Positions 11,744 through 22,011 of a DNA stretch of 64,000 bases are shown piece by piece. The stretch's first letter is position 1, and each line of letters starts with the position of its first letter. The notes beneath the pieces were generated by a model that did no database searches, was not told the DNA's origin, and saw only the letters and a program-made list of their open reading frames with translations. The position numbers and the translations under genes are program-made. The DNA comes from Silene latifolia (lineage: Eukaryota; Streptophyta; Magnoliopsida; Caryophyllales; Caryophyllaceae), in assembly GCF_048544455.1 (NCBI RefSeq), contig NC_133532.1, positions 12,960,948 through 13,024,947 on the forward strand, written 5' to 3'.

Positions 11744-12553
11744 ATGTCGGCCACCAACACCCTCATCCCAAATGCTGATGAACCCACCAAACCACTCGTT
11801 TCCATCTCGTTTCCCAATTGCATCAAACTTACCCCATCAACCTACCGTTCATGGCAGTATCAACTAACCCGACTTCTTCGAGGCTATGGGCTATTCTCAT
11901 ACCTCGATGGATCTAACCCACCACCACCAACCATAATCACACCTCCTGCCACCGACACCAAACCTAACCCCGAACCCGTTCCCAACCCCGCTTACATAAC
12001 GTGGTTCAAACAAGATAACCTTATCTTAGGAGCCCTTGCCGGAACCGTACACGACTCCGTCTCTACCCTTATCCTCGATGCCAATACCTCTCACGAGGCT
12101 TGGCAAATCCTAGCCTCCACCTATGCAAACCCTAGCCGTGGGCACATCCTTCAACTGAAGGACCGCCTCCGTCATCTCACACACTGTAATAGCACCATTA
12201 TCGAGTATATGTTAGCCATCAAATCAATCACCACCCAACTCGCTCAACTCGGCAAACCAATGGATGCCGAGGATATTATCGCTCAAATCATCCATGGCCT
12301 ACCCGCTGATCAATACAAAACCGTCCTTGATGTAGTTCGTGCCCGAGACACACCAATTTCCTTTGATGATTTCCATGAACGGCTCATACAACACGAGCTC
12401 GTTATCAACCGTGAAACCAACAACAATACCACCTTTCCTCCTTCTGCTCACGCTGCAAATCGTGGCTACAACCATCACACACCACGCTATCCAAACCATA
12501 ACAACAACTACTCTTCCAACCACAATAACAACAACACCTACTCCTCTAACTAA
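11744..12553 (+). pseudogene. Copia C gag
   Basis: Retrotransposon gag from ATG 11744 (MSATNTLIPNADEP) with FPNCIKLTPSTYRSWQYQL, LFSYLDGS, YITWFKQDN and IIAQIIHGLPADQYK, typical of Copia capsids. An Asn-rich tail follows. TAA at 12551-12553 interrupts the polyprotein before the zinc knuckle. Upstream codons to 11675 are open but enter the PBS and are unlikely to be coding. Confidence 0.85.
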
Positions 12554-14016
12554 AACCGTTCCCAACAATCCAACCCACCCCAAAATCGCCAACAACCGAT
12601 TACCAACCCCAACTCAAGACCCTTTAAAGGTCGATGTCAATATTGTCGCCAAACTGGTCATGTTATCAGTGAGTGCCCTGCCTTCAAGAAAGACTACCCT
12701 AATGTCATTTTTCCACCACCACCGACCCACACTCAACCATATGCCCACACAGCCACGACTCCTACCACCTCGTCATCCACCTATCTCGTTGACAGTGGGG
12801 CATCTAACCACATCACCAACGACCTTGCAAACCTCTCCCTTCACAGTCCTTATGAAGGCCCCGACGACCTCATCATAGGAGACGGATCTGCTTTGCCCAT
12901 CACCAATCATGGTTCATTCACTGTCCTCTCCACCTCTCGTTCTCTTCTTTTTAATAATGTGCTTGTAGTTCCTTCAATTGCTCGTAATCTCTTATCCGTC
13001 TCGCAATTTTGTTTAGATAACCATGTTGTGGCTCACTTCTCATCCTCTTCCTTTTGTTTTAAGGACCAAACCTCGGGTGAGATCTTGCTTCAAGGACCGT
13101 TCAAATATGGCGTTTATCAATAGCAACCACCACCCTCTCGTCCTCACGCCTACACCACCATAAATTCCTCTCCCAGTCGCTTCTGGCATGCTCGACTGGG
13201 ACACCCCTCTCATACAACTCTCAAGTTTTTAAATTCTACTTATAATTTCCGTATTTCCAATTACTCGCATTGTAATTCATGTTTAATCAATAAAAGTCAC
13301 AAATTACCCTTCCATAATAACACACTGACTTCCGCTGCTCCACTCGACCTAATATTCTCAGATGTTTGGACCTCACCCGTCATCTCACACGACTCTTATA
13401 AGTACTATATTATCTTCGTCGACCATTTTACGCACTACTTTTGGTTATACCCACTTAAAAACAAATCCGATACACTAACCACCTTTAATCGTTTCAAGTC
13501 AGTTATCGAAAATTATTTTCAAAATCAATTAAATGCTTTTATTCCGACAATGGAGGTGAATACAAAAAGCTTACACCGACACTCCTAGACAACGGAATTA
13601 CTCACCTAACATCCCTACCACACACCCCCGAACACAATGGTTTTGCCGAAAGACGCCATCGACATGTCGTTGAAACGGGTCTCGCCCTTCTCACTCAAGC
13701 GCACATGTCGACTCATTTTTGGCCCTATGCATTTGCAACCGCTACATACCTTATTAATAGACTCCCAACCCCAATAATACAAAACAAAACCCCTTATCAA
13801 TTGCTATTTGACAGTAATCCAAATTACAATAAATTAAGGCCATTTGGATGTCTTTGCTATCCATGGCTTCGACCATATACCAATCATAAACTCGACCCTA
13901 AATCCACCCCATGTGTCTCTGTCGGATACTCCAATACCCAGAGCGCGTATCTATGCTATGACCCTGTTACTCAAAAATTGTATACTTCCCGTCATGTTCG
14001 ATTTATCGAACACGAA
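12554..14016 (+). pseudogene. Copia C nucleocapsid, protease and integrase
   Basis: An intact knuckle CQYCRQTGHVISEC and an intact protease motif LVDSGASNHIT are followed by GAG-preintegrase (FWHARLGHPSH) and the integrase core (FSDVWTSP, SDNGGEY, HNGFAERRHRH). All three catalytic acidic residues can be found, but in different frames. Stops or shifts: TAG at 13121-13123 and a one-base shift near 13540. The C-terminal integrase region (INRLPTPIIQNKTPYQLLF) continues to the insertion at 14017. Confidence 0.85.
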
Positions 14017-14535
14017 GGCCCTGTTCTTTTGGACTTAATTTCAGTTCTAATAAGTTGATTCGATTCGATTCAGTCCATTCGATTGATTGATTGATTGACT
14101 CAATTGATTCGATTGATTGATTCGATTGATTGAGATCGATTCGATTGATTGATTGATTGATTCATATTAGTTTATTTCAACACTACTATTATTATTCTTA
14201 TTGATATCCTTATTATTTTTATATTAATGTATTTACTATTGTTATTGTTATTATTATTATATTATTTTTATATTTATTATATTATTATTATATTTATTAG
14301 TAATTAATTCGTATTATTTATATTATTATATTTATATTTAATACATTTATTATTATTATTATTATTATTATTATATTATATTTATTATTTTATTAATATA
14401 TTTATTATTATTAATATTATTCATAACATATTTATTATTATTATTATTATATTTAATATTATTATATTAATAAGTTATTATTTATTATTTATTATTTTAT
14501 TAATATACTTATTATTATATATATAATTAATCGTA

Positions 14536-14586
<51 letters not shown>

Positions 14587-14858
14587 TTAATATTATTATG
14601 TTAATAAGTTATTATATTACACCTATTATTATTATTATTATTATTTATTTATTAGTTATTATTATTAATATATTATATTATTATTAATAATGTTATCATT
14701 TATATTACAAATATATTATTATTATTACTATATTTATTATTATATTAATATTTTATTTTATATATATCTTATTAGATTATTATTATTAGATTATATTAAT
14801 ATATTATTATTATTAATGAATAATATTATAATAATATTTATTATTATTATTGGTATTA

Positions 14859-14899
<41 letters not shown>

Positions 14900-15063
14900 A
14901 TCTTTTTATTATTATTTTAGTTGATTCGATTCGAATCGATTCGATTCATTGATTCGATTCGATTAACTCCATTAAGTTAAGATTCGATTGATTCACTCCA
15001 TTAAGTTGATTCGATTGATTCGATTAATTTCAGACAATTTCAGTCCAAAAGAACAGGGCCGAA
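14014..15063 (+). mobile_element. 1044-bp TIR element inserted in Copia C (14017-15060)
   Basis: The ends are a perfect 19-bp inverted repeat, GGCCCTGTTCTTTTGGACT at 14017-14035 and its complement at 15042-15060. They are flanked by a 3-bp duplication GAA (14014-14016, 15061-15063). Skipping the insert restores the Copia frame exactly across the site. The interior is TTGATTCGAT-type repeats next to each end around a 700-bp ATT-rich microsatellite. No transposase is present. TIR style recalls Tourist/Harbinger, but GAA is not the usual TWA target, so the superfamily is open. Confidence 0.85.
14050..15035. repeat. TTGATTCGATT satellite blocks around an (ATT)n microsatellite
   Basis: 14053-14165 and 14920-15030 are short-period TTGATTCGATT repeats. 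14170-14915 is almost pure A/T with long ATT/TTA runs (for example 14541-14583). The open frame through it at 14690-14920 is low-complexity and not a gene. Confidence 0.9.
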
Positions 15064-17020
15064 TTCCCTTTCCCTGCCCTCGCCAAAGCCACCACCTCTC
15101 CTATTACCTCGCCTGACCACTGGTGCGAGCTCACCATACCCCTGCTCGACCCTTCCATGCCCATTCCACCCCACCCAACCACTGCCACTACCACCATCGA
15201 ACCCACCTCCCCTTCCCCATCCAACCCAACTAGCCCTCGTTCACCTCCTCCCATGACCCCAACCAACTCTCCTCTTAATCTCAACACCTCCCCTCCCTCA
15301 TTAGACACCCTCATCTCCCCTGCCAACCCCTCCACCACCGCACAATCCCCTGGAAGCACTCCCCCACCTCCTCCACCGCCTCCTCCTCCCCCCGTGTCAT
15401 AACCCGTCTATCCAACAACATCGTCAAGCCAAACCCCAAGTATGCCAAGACAACCACTACCCCATCTCCTCATGTCACCCCCACCACCACGAAAGAAGCT
15501 CTAATCGACCCAAGGTGGTGCGCAGCCATGCTTGATGAACACCAAGCTCTACTACGTAACCATACTTGGACCCTCGTTCCCCGTAATCAAGCCCAAAATA
15601 TAGTTGGATGCAAGTGAGTGTATCGTGTAAAGTACAACCCGGATGGTACGTTGAAACAATACAAAGCCCGACTGGTCGCCAAGGGATTTCATCAACGTCC
15701 TGGCGTCGACTACTCGGAAACCTTTAGTCCTGTTATTAAACCCGCAACCATACGCCTTGTTCTCTCAATAGCCGTGGCCCGTCACTGGTCACTTCACCAA
15801 ATTGACGTGAACAATGCATTTCTGCAAGGCCATCTAACCGATTCCGTCTTCATGACCCAACCACCAGGATTCATCGACACGGATAAACCTGATCATGTAT
15901 GTCACCTTCACAGAGCCATTTATGGCCTCAAACAAGCCCCTCGAGCCTGGTACACCGAGCTCAAAAACTACCTGCTATCCCTCCAATTTAAAAACTCCAT
16001 CTCGGACCCCTCCCTCTTTATACTCAACACAGCGAAAACAACCCTATTTGTTCTCGTTTACGTTGATGACATAGTTGTCACCGGTCCAAACCCCTCTCAT
16101 ATTCGAGCCTTTATTGATGAAATATCTAGCAAGTTCTCACTTAAAGATCTTGGACCACTATCCTTCTTCCTTGGCATCGAAGTGACCCCCACCAAACACG
16201 GTCTCCACCTTAACCAAACCAAATACCTTTCTGACCTTCTCCACAAGTTTAACATGCACGAAAGTACACCTGCCACCACACCCATGATAGCTCATCCACC
16301 ACTTCTCAAAGAACACGACCAACCCATTGAAAATATTACGGACTATCGAGCAATCATTGGTAGCTTGCAATATTTATCGCTCACACGTCCGGACATACCC
16401 TTCCCCGTAAACAAGCTCGCCCAATTCCTTACTCACCCCACCTCCACCCACTGGCTGGCGCTAAAACGCCTCCTGAGGTACCTAAATGGTACCATCCATC
16501 TCGGCATTCATCTTCATCACTCAACCCCCCTTTCCCTTCACGCATATTGTGATGCAGACCATGCGAGTGACTCCTCTGATTATGTTTCCAGGACTGGATA
16601 TTTAGTCTATCTCGGCCAAAATCCTATTTCATGGTCCTCGAAGAAGCAAAAAGCCCTATCACGTTCTACAACCGAGGTCGAATTTCGTGTTGTGGCTGAC
16701 ACTACATCTAAAGTCCTTTGGTTAGTTTCGGTTCTAAAAGAGCTCGGCTTTACTACTACCTCGTCGCCTGCTATTTACTGTGATAACTTATTAGCGACTC
16801 ACTACTCAGCTAATCCCGTGTTTCACTCTAGAATGAAGCACCTAGCTCTCTCATTCCACTTTGTCAAAGAACAGGTGCGCACCGGATTAGTCCGAATTCA
16901 ACACATTAATGGCTCCGACCAACTCGATGACACTCTCACGAAGCCCCTTCCAAAGTCTTGTTTTCTCGAGCTAACATCCAAGATTGGTCTCCGTCTTCGA
17001 CCGTCCATCTTGCGCGGGAG
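15064..17020 (+). pseudogene. Copia C reverse transcriptase and RNase H
   Basis: After a Pro/Thr/Ser-rich linker the RT begins near 15480. It includes [52 protein letters not shown] and the intact catalytic YVDDIVVTG, then RNase H ([26 protein letters not shown]). RT copies element RNA and RNase H removes it. Lesions: a one-base slip in a C run near 15385 and TGA at 15615-15617 in place of the Trp of CKWVY. The longest open part is 15618-17042, running into the LTR. Confidence 0.9.
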
Positions 17021-17248
17021 TGTTGACCATATGAAATCATAATCTTTGATTATACTCAAATATTGCCGTGAAGATTGCTCTAGTCAAAGTTGTTTTATTC
17101 CTTCCTTTATCCTCTCCACAATTCAAGGAATGTATATAATTTGTTACTATATTTTCTTAAATGTTTATACCATGTATTACCCTATATATAGCTTGTAAAT
17201 AATGCCATTGATATACAATTCATTAATAACATTTTCTTAAACCTTACA
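17021..17248 (+). repeat. 3' LTR of Copia C
   Basis: 228 bp, same ends as the 5' LTR, preceded by the purine-rich GCGCGGGAG (17012-17020) that serves as polypurine tract. Flanked by TAATT. Confidence 0.95.
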
Positions 17249-17253
17249 TAATT

Positions 17254-17433
17254 TGTGAGATAATTCTGTGACCCTTCTCATTATTCTTGAGCAATATATA
17301 GTACAAGATGGAATGGATTACATTAGTGCAAATACAATGAACCAATAATAAACGGAATACCGTAAATTGACTAAAAATGGCCTATACGGCCCTAATATGT
17401 TTTGCAATATTCTTGTGTAGGTCGCCTTACACA
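17254..17433 (-). repeat. Right fragment of the Copia B 5' LTR
   Basis: Continues the sequence interrupted at 11447. On the minus strand it would start TGTGTAAGGCGACC (or TGTAAGG, two bases in) and holds a TATATATTG box. It has no other explanation. The exact outer end is uncertain, and no second LTR or target duplication is available to test it. Confidence 0.45.
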
Positions 17434-17550
17434 TAATTTTTTGTTAAATAAAAAAAGTGATGATAATCAATAATGGCGCTAGAGAAATCAGCTTAGAGAA
17501 GAATTAGCTTGATTACAAATAATTAACATAAGAATACGAATAATTCCGCC
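17434..17550. other. Short AT-rich spacer, 3' side of the proline-rich gene
   Basis: Contains the downstream flank and probably the 3' UTR of the minus-strand gene at 17551. Nothing else is recognised. Confidence 0.4.
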
Positions 17551-18009
17551 TTAAACTTGTTTCGGAGGAGGAGGAGGTACATAAAACAGGAAATGTGGAG
17601 GAAGTGGCGATTTGTAAACAGGTTTATGCTTATGAAAGCGAGGACGACGACGTCTATAACGTCGAGGCAGTCTAGGAATAACACGCGGTCTATATTTGTG
17701 TGGATTTTGAACATGTCTTGGAGACGGTGCAGTCGAAGGAGAGACGTAAATGGGGTGGTGTGATGGTGGTGAATACTTGGGAGAAGACGGTATGTAATAT
17801 GGTGGCGGGGGTGGTGGTCGCGATGGTATGTAATTGTGAACGGGTGGAGGATATTCTGTTGGGTGGCGGTAGCCACGAGGGTAAAAATGTGGCGGAGACA
17901 CTACGGTAGCTATGGAGGAGGAAGGGAGGCTAAGAAAGATTACTAGTACAAGTAGTAGGGTAACTTCCATGTAGATGACCTTGCGCAATTTGTTGCCTAA
18001 GATTTCCAT
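17551..18009 (-). CDS. Secreted proline-rich (extensin-like) wall protein
   Basis: A 152-residue single-exon ORF. A signal peptide is visible (hydrophobic LLLVLVIFLSLPSSS, likely cleaved near residue 35). Residues 38-105 are rich in Pro, Tyr, Ser and His (SRPPPPPPYYIPSS, SPPSHHPIYVSP). A strongly basic patch (RLPRRYRRRRPRF) and a second Pro run (YVPPPPPKQV) end it. This fits a small cell-wall structural protein. It lacks regular SPPPP repeats, so it is not a classical extensin. A second Met at residue 14 (MEVTLLLV) gives a more standard signal peptide and may be the true start. A TATA box lies upstream at 18116-18123. Confidence 0.7.
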   Translation of the reverse strand: MEILGNKLRKVIYMEVTLLLVLVIFLSLPSSSIATVVSPPHFYPRGYRHPTEYPPPVHNYIPSRPPPPPPYYIPSSPKYSPPSHHPIYVSPSTAPSPRHVQNPHKYRPRVIPRLPRRYRRRRPRFHKHKPVYKSPLPPHFLFYVPPPPPKQV

Positions 18010-18115
18010 GTTGGTTACTTGGTTATAGAAGTAGTTGTTAACAATTGACCGGGATGGAGGGATTAGTTTGTTGTTATGTTCTTTTGTTATGTTATGAGAG
18101 CAACAATTTTGGTGT

Positions 18116-18123
18116 TATTTATA
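18116..18123 (-). promoter_or_regulatory. TATA box of the proline-rich protein gene
   Basis: The minus strand reads TATAAATA, 107-114 bases upstream of the ATG at 18009. This spacing suits a leader of about 80 nt. Confidence 0.6.
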
Positions 18124-18299
18124 AAAGCTTTGCTCGGATCTAAAATTGCAATTAACGAGTGAGATTATTATAGGCCATGTTATTGCATGATATACTCACA
18201 TCAACAGATCATATATCAGCAGTCTATCACACCAGTATGTTTAATGGTTACATGTGATGACCGACTCTACTCAATTATCACTCAACTTTGTGTTCCTGT

Positions 18300-19379
18300 T
18301 ACTAGCCGTTGACTTATACTCTCTCCGTCTCAATCATTTGTTCACCTTTAATTAAAATAGTCCTCAGATAAACTAAAAAGGATAAACAAATGGAAAAAAT
18401 GGATGGATTGTATTTAAGAAACCAAAAAAGGAAATAAATACAGCCCATTTGATTGTATTTAAGAAACTAAAAAAGGAAATAAATTTTAAGTATGTATTAA
18501 TTACATTGGTTAATGTGTAATTTAGTTCTTAATTCCTAAATTAATACCTAAATTAGAAGATATTTTAATGCCTAAATACAACCCACGGGTTGTATTTAGC
18601 ATTACCCTTTTTCTAAACAGGAAAAAAATAAAAAATAAATTGCATCATAATAAGAGTTAAGATACTAGATTCGGTTCTTTTGAACTTAATTTCAGTGCAA
18701 TTCACTTTATTTCGGTTAAATTTCAATTTAAGTTATCATTCAATTCACTTTATTTATTTTGAATCGGACCCAAAACTCTTGAAAGAATATCTTAACTATT
18801 TTTACTTAAACCATTATAACCAGTAAAATAAAAACATAAAAGATTGGTTTCCGCTATTGTACAACTTTGAAAAGTATCTATGAAATGGGCTTTTGAGATT
18901 TTACTGGTTCTCTAGCTACTAGTTGGTCTCAAGACTCAAGTAGACCTAGTAAATGGTCATTTGAATCGGGTGTGAATCGGATCACTTCAGATCTGGTCAA
19001 TAATTATCGGGTTGGGTCAGGTTATTTGGGTCATTTTGGTTCAAAATTGTGGCTTAAAAAAGTCATTTCATGTCTATTTTATCATGTTCAGGATTTCACT
19101 GGGTGGAACTTAACTCGTTACTGCGATTAATCACCGTCTTTTCACGTGTTACTCAGACTCGTTTATGATGTGTGATTGTGAAGTAGTGGGAAAAAAGGAA
19201 AAATGAGTAACTGCAGTTTTATCTTGTTACAAATTTTCAGACAGCTGCAATGGGTGCAATCTGATAACCAGTGAAAAACAGTTAGTGCAATTTTTAAAAA
19301 TCAAAGATGAGTTTAAATAGAAAAATTGAATAAGGGTAACACAATGTTAGATCAATATCCTTGCAGAAAAACAAATATT
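18300..19379. other. Intergenic DNA with small repeats
   Basis: No gene seen. 18318-18400 starts CTCTCCGTCTCAATCATTTG, like one end of a Stowaway-type MITE, without a clear partner end. 18671-18785 begins GGTTCTTTTGAACTTAATTT, similar to the TIR of the element inside Copia C. 18950-19060 holds GGTCAGGT/GGGTCA-rich repeat sequence. Confidence 0.4.
18409..18500. repeat. Tandem duplication, about 46-bp unit
   Basis: GATTGTATTTAAGAAAC...AAAAGGAAATAAA occurs twice in direct order, with one or two differences. Confidence 0.75.
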
Positions 19380-19650
19380 AACATCTACAGCCTTCATCAT
19401 ACTCCTTAGTGCCTACATATATAACAAATTCACAACATTTGTAGTTTACCAAAATAAATTTACAGCATAAATAATTAAATATGAATTCCTAGCCTGTGTT
19501 TCGATGCCTACTTGGCCCCAACAAAACTGTGTTCTAACCTTCTGCAATTTTACACACGCTATTCGCCTCTGTCTTTCACCATGTTATGATTAGTCGCTGT
19601 GCTCGATCACCCACTCTAAGCCGTAGAAGCAGTAATATGTCAAAGGTACC

Positions 19651-21955
19651 TCAGTATTTTCTCATCGTCTTCAGAGGTACTACACTAGCATAACAGCACC
19701 TGGGAGATGGACTGAACAATTTACTCAACTGAACACCCTTAAACATTTGAAACTGAGAAGGGCTCCTTTTCTTAGAGGCGTCTTTTGCAGTCGCCTTCTC
19801 AAGAAGCTTATTGTCCTCCCTCAGGATTTCCATAGCTAAACTCAACTGCCTGATCACTGCCCGTTTCTCCTCGTCTTTCTCAGCAAGTGCCTCAATTAAG
19901 TATCCGTCTTTCTTCTGAGTTTCTTCCCTAAGCTCTATCAATTCCTTTGTCATCTCCTCGAGTTTTCTCTTCGCCTCCACCTTTTCTTCCTCTTCATGGT
20001 TGAGTTGTTCCTCTTTCAGCTTCACTAACTCGATTTTTGCCTCCTCAAATAGCCTTGTCACAATTATTTTCTCTTCTTCTTCATGCTTAAGCTTATCCTT
20101 GAGATACCTATTTTCTTCCTCCAATTTCATCTTTGCTACCTCGATCCTCTCTTCGTCTTTCTGATTAACTAGTTCCCTTTGTTTCACGCTCTCTAACCTC
20201 AGACTCAACATCTCATCCTCCAGCTTACTCATCTCGGTTTTCTTCTCCTCCTTAATTGCCTCGAATTTTGCCCTCAACTCCTCTTTTTCCTTATTACTGA
20301 TATTAATTTGACTCTTCTGAATCTCATTCTCTTCTCGAAGACGGTCTAATTCTTCCCTCAGCTTAGTCATCTCATCGTTACCCACCCACGCAGTAATTGG
20401 ATTTTCCTTCGGGTCTTCAACTTGATCAACCTCAGAATCATCATCAAACTCGGGATCATCTACTTCTGACTCAGCAGACTCATCAGAACTGTAAGTGAAA
20501 CTGTCATATGATTTGACCGAAATAGCAGAGTCAAACCCATTTTCATAATCATCCTTTGGGAGAGACAATAAGTGTCTTAAGGGGGATTTGACACGTATGG
20601 AGCGGTCACTCTTCAGTTGATCATATCGTTCAGCTAATGATCGGTGAGCTCGGTAGAAATCCTCCACCATGCTGATTAGTTCAGGCCTTTTCTTGTAATA
20701 CATCTCTGCACGTTTAGCAAATGAATCTGCATCATCCTCGACTAGCATCAGCATCGTCTTTGTCTTCTCATTAAGCTCTGTCATAAGAATAAAAAAGAAA
20801 AGATGTCCATCAGCAAAAAAACTGACATTATTCAATGCTAAGATTGTGTACCTGCATATGACAGACAGCTCAGAAGTTGGATAGACTATATGTCAGTATT
20901 TAATTTAGTGCATATCAGTGAAATTGAACAAAATCCCGTCATTTGCTCAAATCTTCAGCACTCAGAAAGTCGAAACTCATATGATTTTCAATGCGCAAAC
21001 TATCATACAGTTAACAGTTCACAGAAGAAAGTCCAAAGGAAACATCTTAGGCCAATCAGTGATTCACTACTAGTACACAAATCAACAAACCAGTGAACTA
21101 TCTTTCAGTCAGAACACATACTATGCGCGAGTGAACTTATGTAGTTATGTTTATCATCCTTAAGTATCCCGCTGATAAAAAAATTTCAACATGAGGTCCA
21201 AGTCGAGTACTTCATTTTAACCAATGATTATAGTTCAGTCACTACTCCGTATTTGGATAGCACTCATAATCGTCAACATGAGTCCCAAGTCGAGACACTT
21301 CTTTTTAATCAAGAACACTCATAATCGTCAACATGAGTCCCAAAGAACACTCCAGTCAAGCAACTCTTGTCAAGTCTACATAAAATAACTTTTTGAATCA
21401 AAATATTATATACACAATCATTTACTAGTATATTTCGAGCAATTTAATATAGTCAAGCAAAACTTTTCTTGAGGCCTAGTCAAGCATTCATTAATATTTT
21501 TATTAGACAGTCACACTTATCAGCTATCAGCCTTTGAAGTTTGAATATCATTAGAGTAAGTGAGAAACCGCGATAAATTATAGAATTTCAACAAATAACA
21601 TCCATAAAGAAATAGTCTTGCAGCATAATTTCTTGAATTTCATTTAAATATTCTGTCATCATCAAAGTTAGCCATAAACTTCAACCATTCACTTTGAACT
21701 AACTCGAAAATAGACTTATATTCAGTAGGACCGTATAACGGATTTGAGATGCCATGTTCCAGTAGCATCCATCATACATAGAACGGTTTTACAGGAGAAT
21801 TGTTGTCCTAACTCCTAATAGACGACATTAAAGTTACGAAAACACTCGTAAAAATGAAGATATATACCTGCAAGAGTGGATTCAAGCCAAGGTGAACAAT
21901 TTTTGGTGTTATGGCTATCAAACCACCACCAATGTGATTGATTCTTTGCATCCAT
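19651..21955 (-). CDS. NET3: NETWORKED 3-type (KIP1-like) actin-binding protein
   Basis: Two coding exons on the minus strand: 21955-21868 (88 nt) and 20777-19651 (1127 nt), joined in frame to 404 residues. The intron 21867-20778 has GT/AG ends (GCAG|GTATAT, GACAG|AGCTT). The first exon carries the start of the NAB domain with [10 protein letters not shown]. Exon 2 continues it ([39 protein letters not shown]). NAB spans about residues 8-86. Residues 130-165 are acidic, and 170-365 is a long Glu/Lys-rich coiled coil. NET proteins bind F-actin through NAB and link it to membranes; NET3 members are the short class. The NET3 assignment rests on length and WWFDSHN. Confidence 0.88.
21262..21345. 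repeat. Direct repeat in the NET3 intron
   Basis: CACTCATAATCGTCAACATG plus TCCCAA occurs twice, 55 bp apart (about 21262 and 21317). A looser third copy lies near 21190 (CAACATGAGGTCCAAGTCGAG). Confidence 0.7.
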
Positions 21956-21968
21956 CTTTTCTCCTCCT

Positions 21969-22011
21969 TTATTCTCTTACCTTCTTCCTCAACATTTATC
22001 AACATCATCAT
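21969..22011 (-). promoter_or_regulatory. Upstream ATGs in the NET3 leader
   Basis: Three consecutive ATGs (22011-22003) open a frame that overlaps the NET3 start out of frame. Another ATG at 21995 opens a nine-codon uORF ending at 21969. If the mature leader includes them, they should lower translation. An unseen leader intron could remove them. Confidence 0.4.

Larger units (their letters stand above)
11448..17248 (+). mobile_element. Complete Copia element C with target-site duplication
   Basis: Two 228-bp LTRs (11448-11675, 17021-17248) differ at four positions and enclose PBS, gag, protease, integrase, RT and RNase H in Copia order. Perfect 5-bp duplications TAATT flank it at 11443-11447 and 17249-17253. 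Gag and RT resemble the Ale/Retrofit lineage. Despite similar LTRs it carries several stops and frameshifts and a 1044-bp insertion, so it is not autonomous now. Confidence 0.95.
8030..17433 (-). mobile_element. Copia element B, old, interrupted by Tekay and Copia C
   Basis: Gag, protease, integrase and RT of a Ty1/copia element read on the minus strand from 11363 down to 8030, where the Tekay LTR cuts RT. The missing RNase H end should lie left of the window. The 5' LTR appears split by Copia C (11433-11447 and 17254-17433). Frameshifts and stops occur in every domain, so it is the oldest layer of the nest. Confidence 0.8.

Noticed and set aside
14690-14920. 76-codon ORF of Ile/Tyr/Leu
   Set aside because: It is a translation of the ATT microsatellite.
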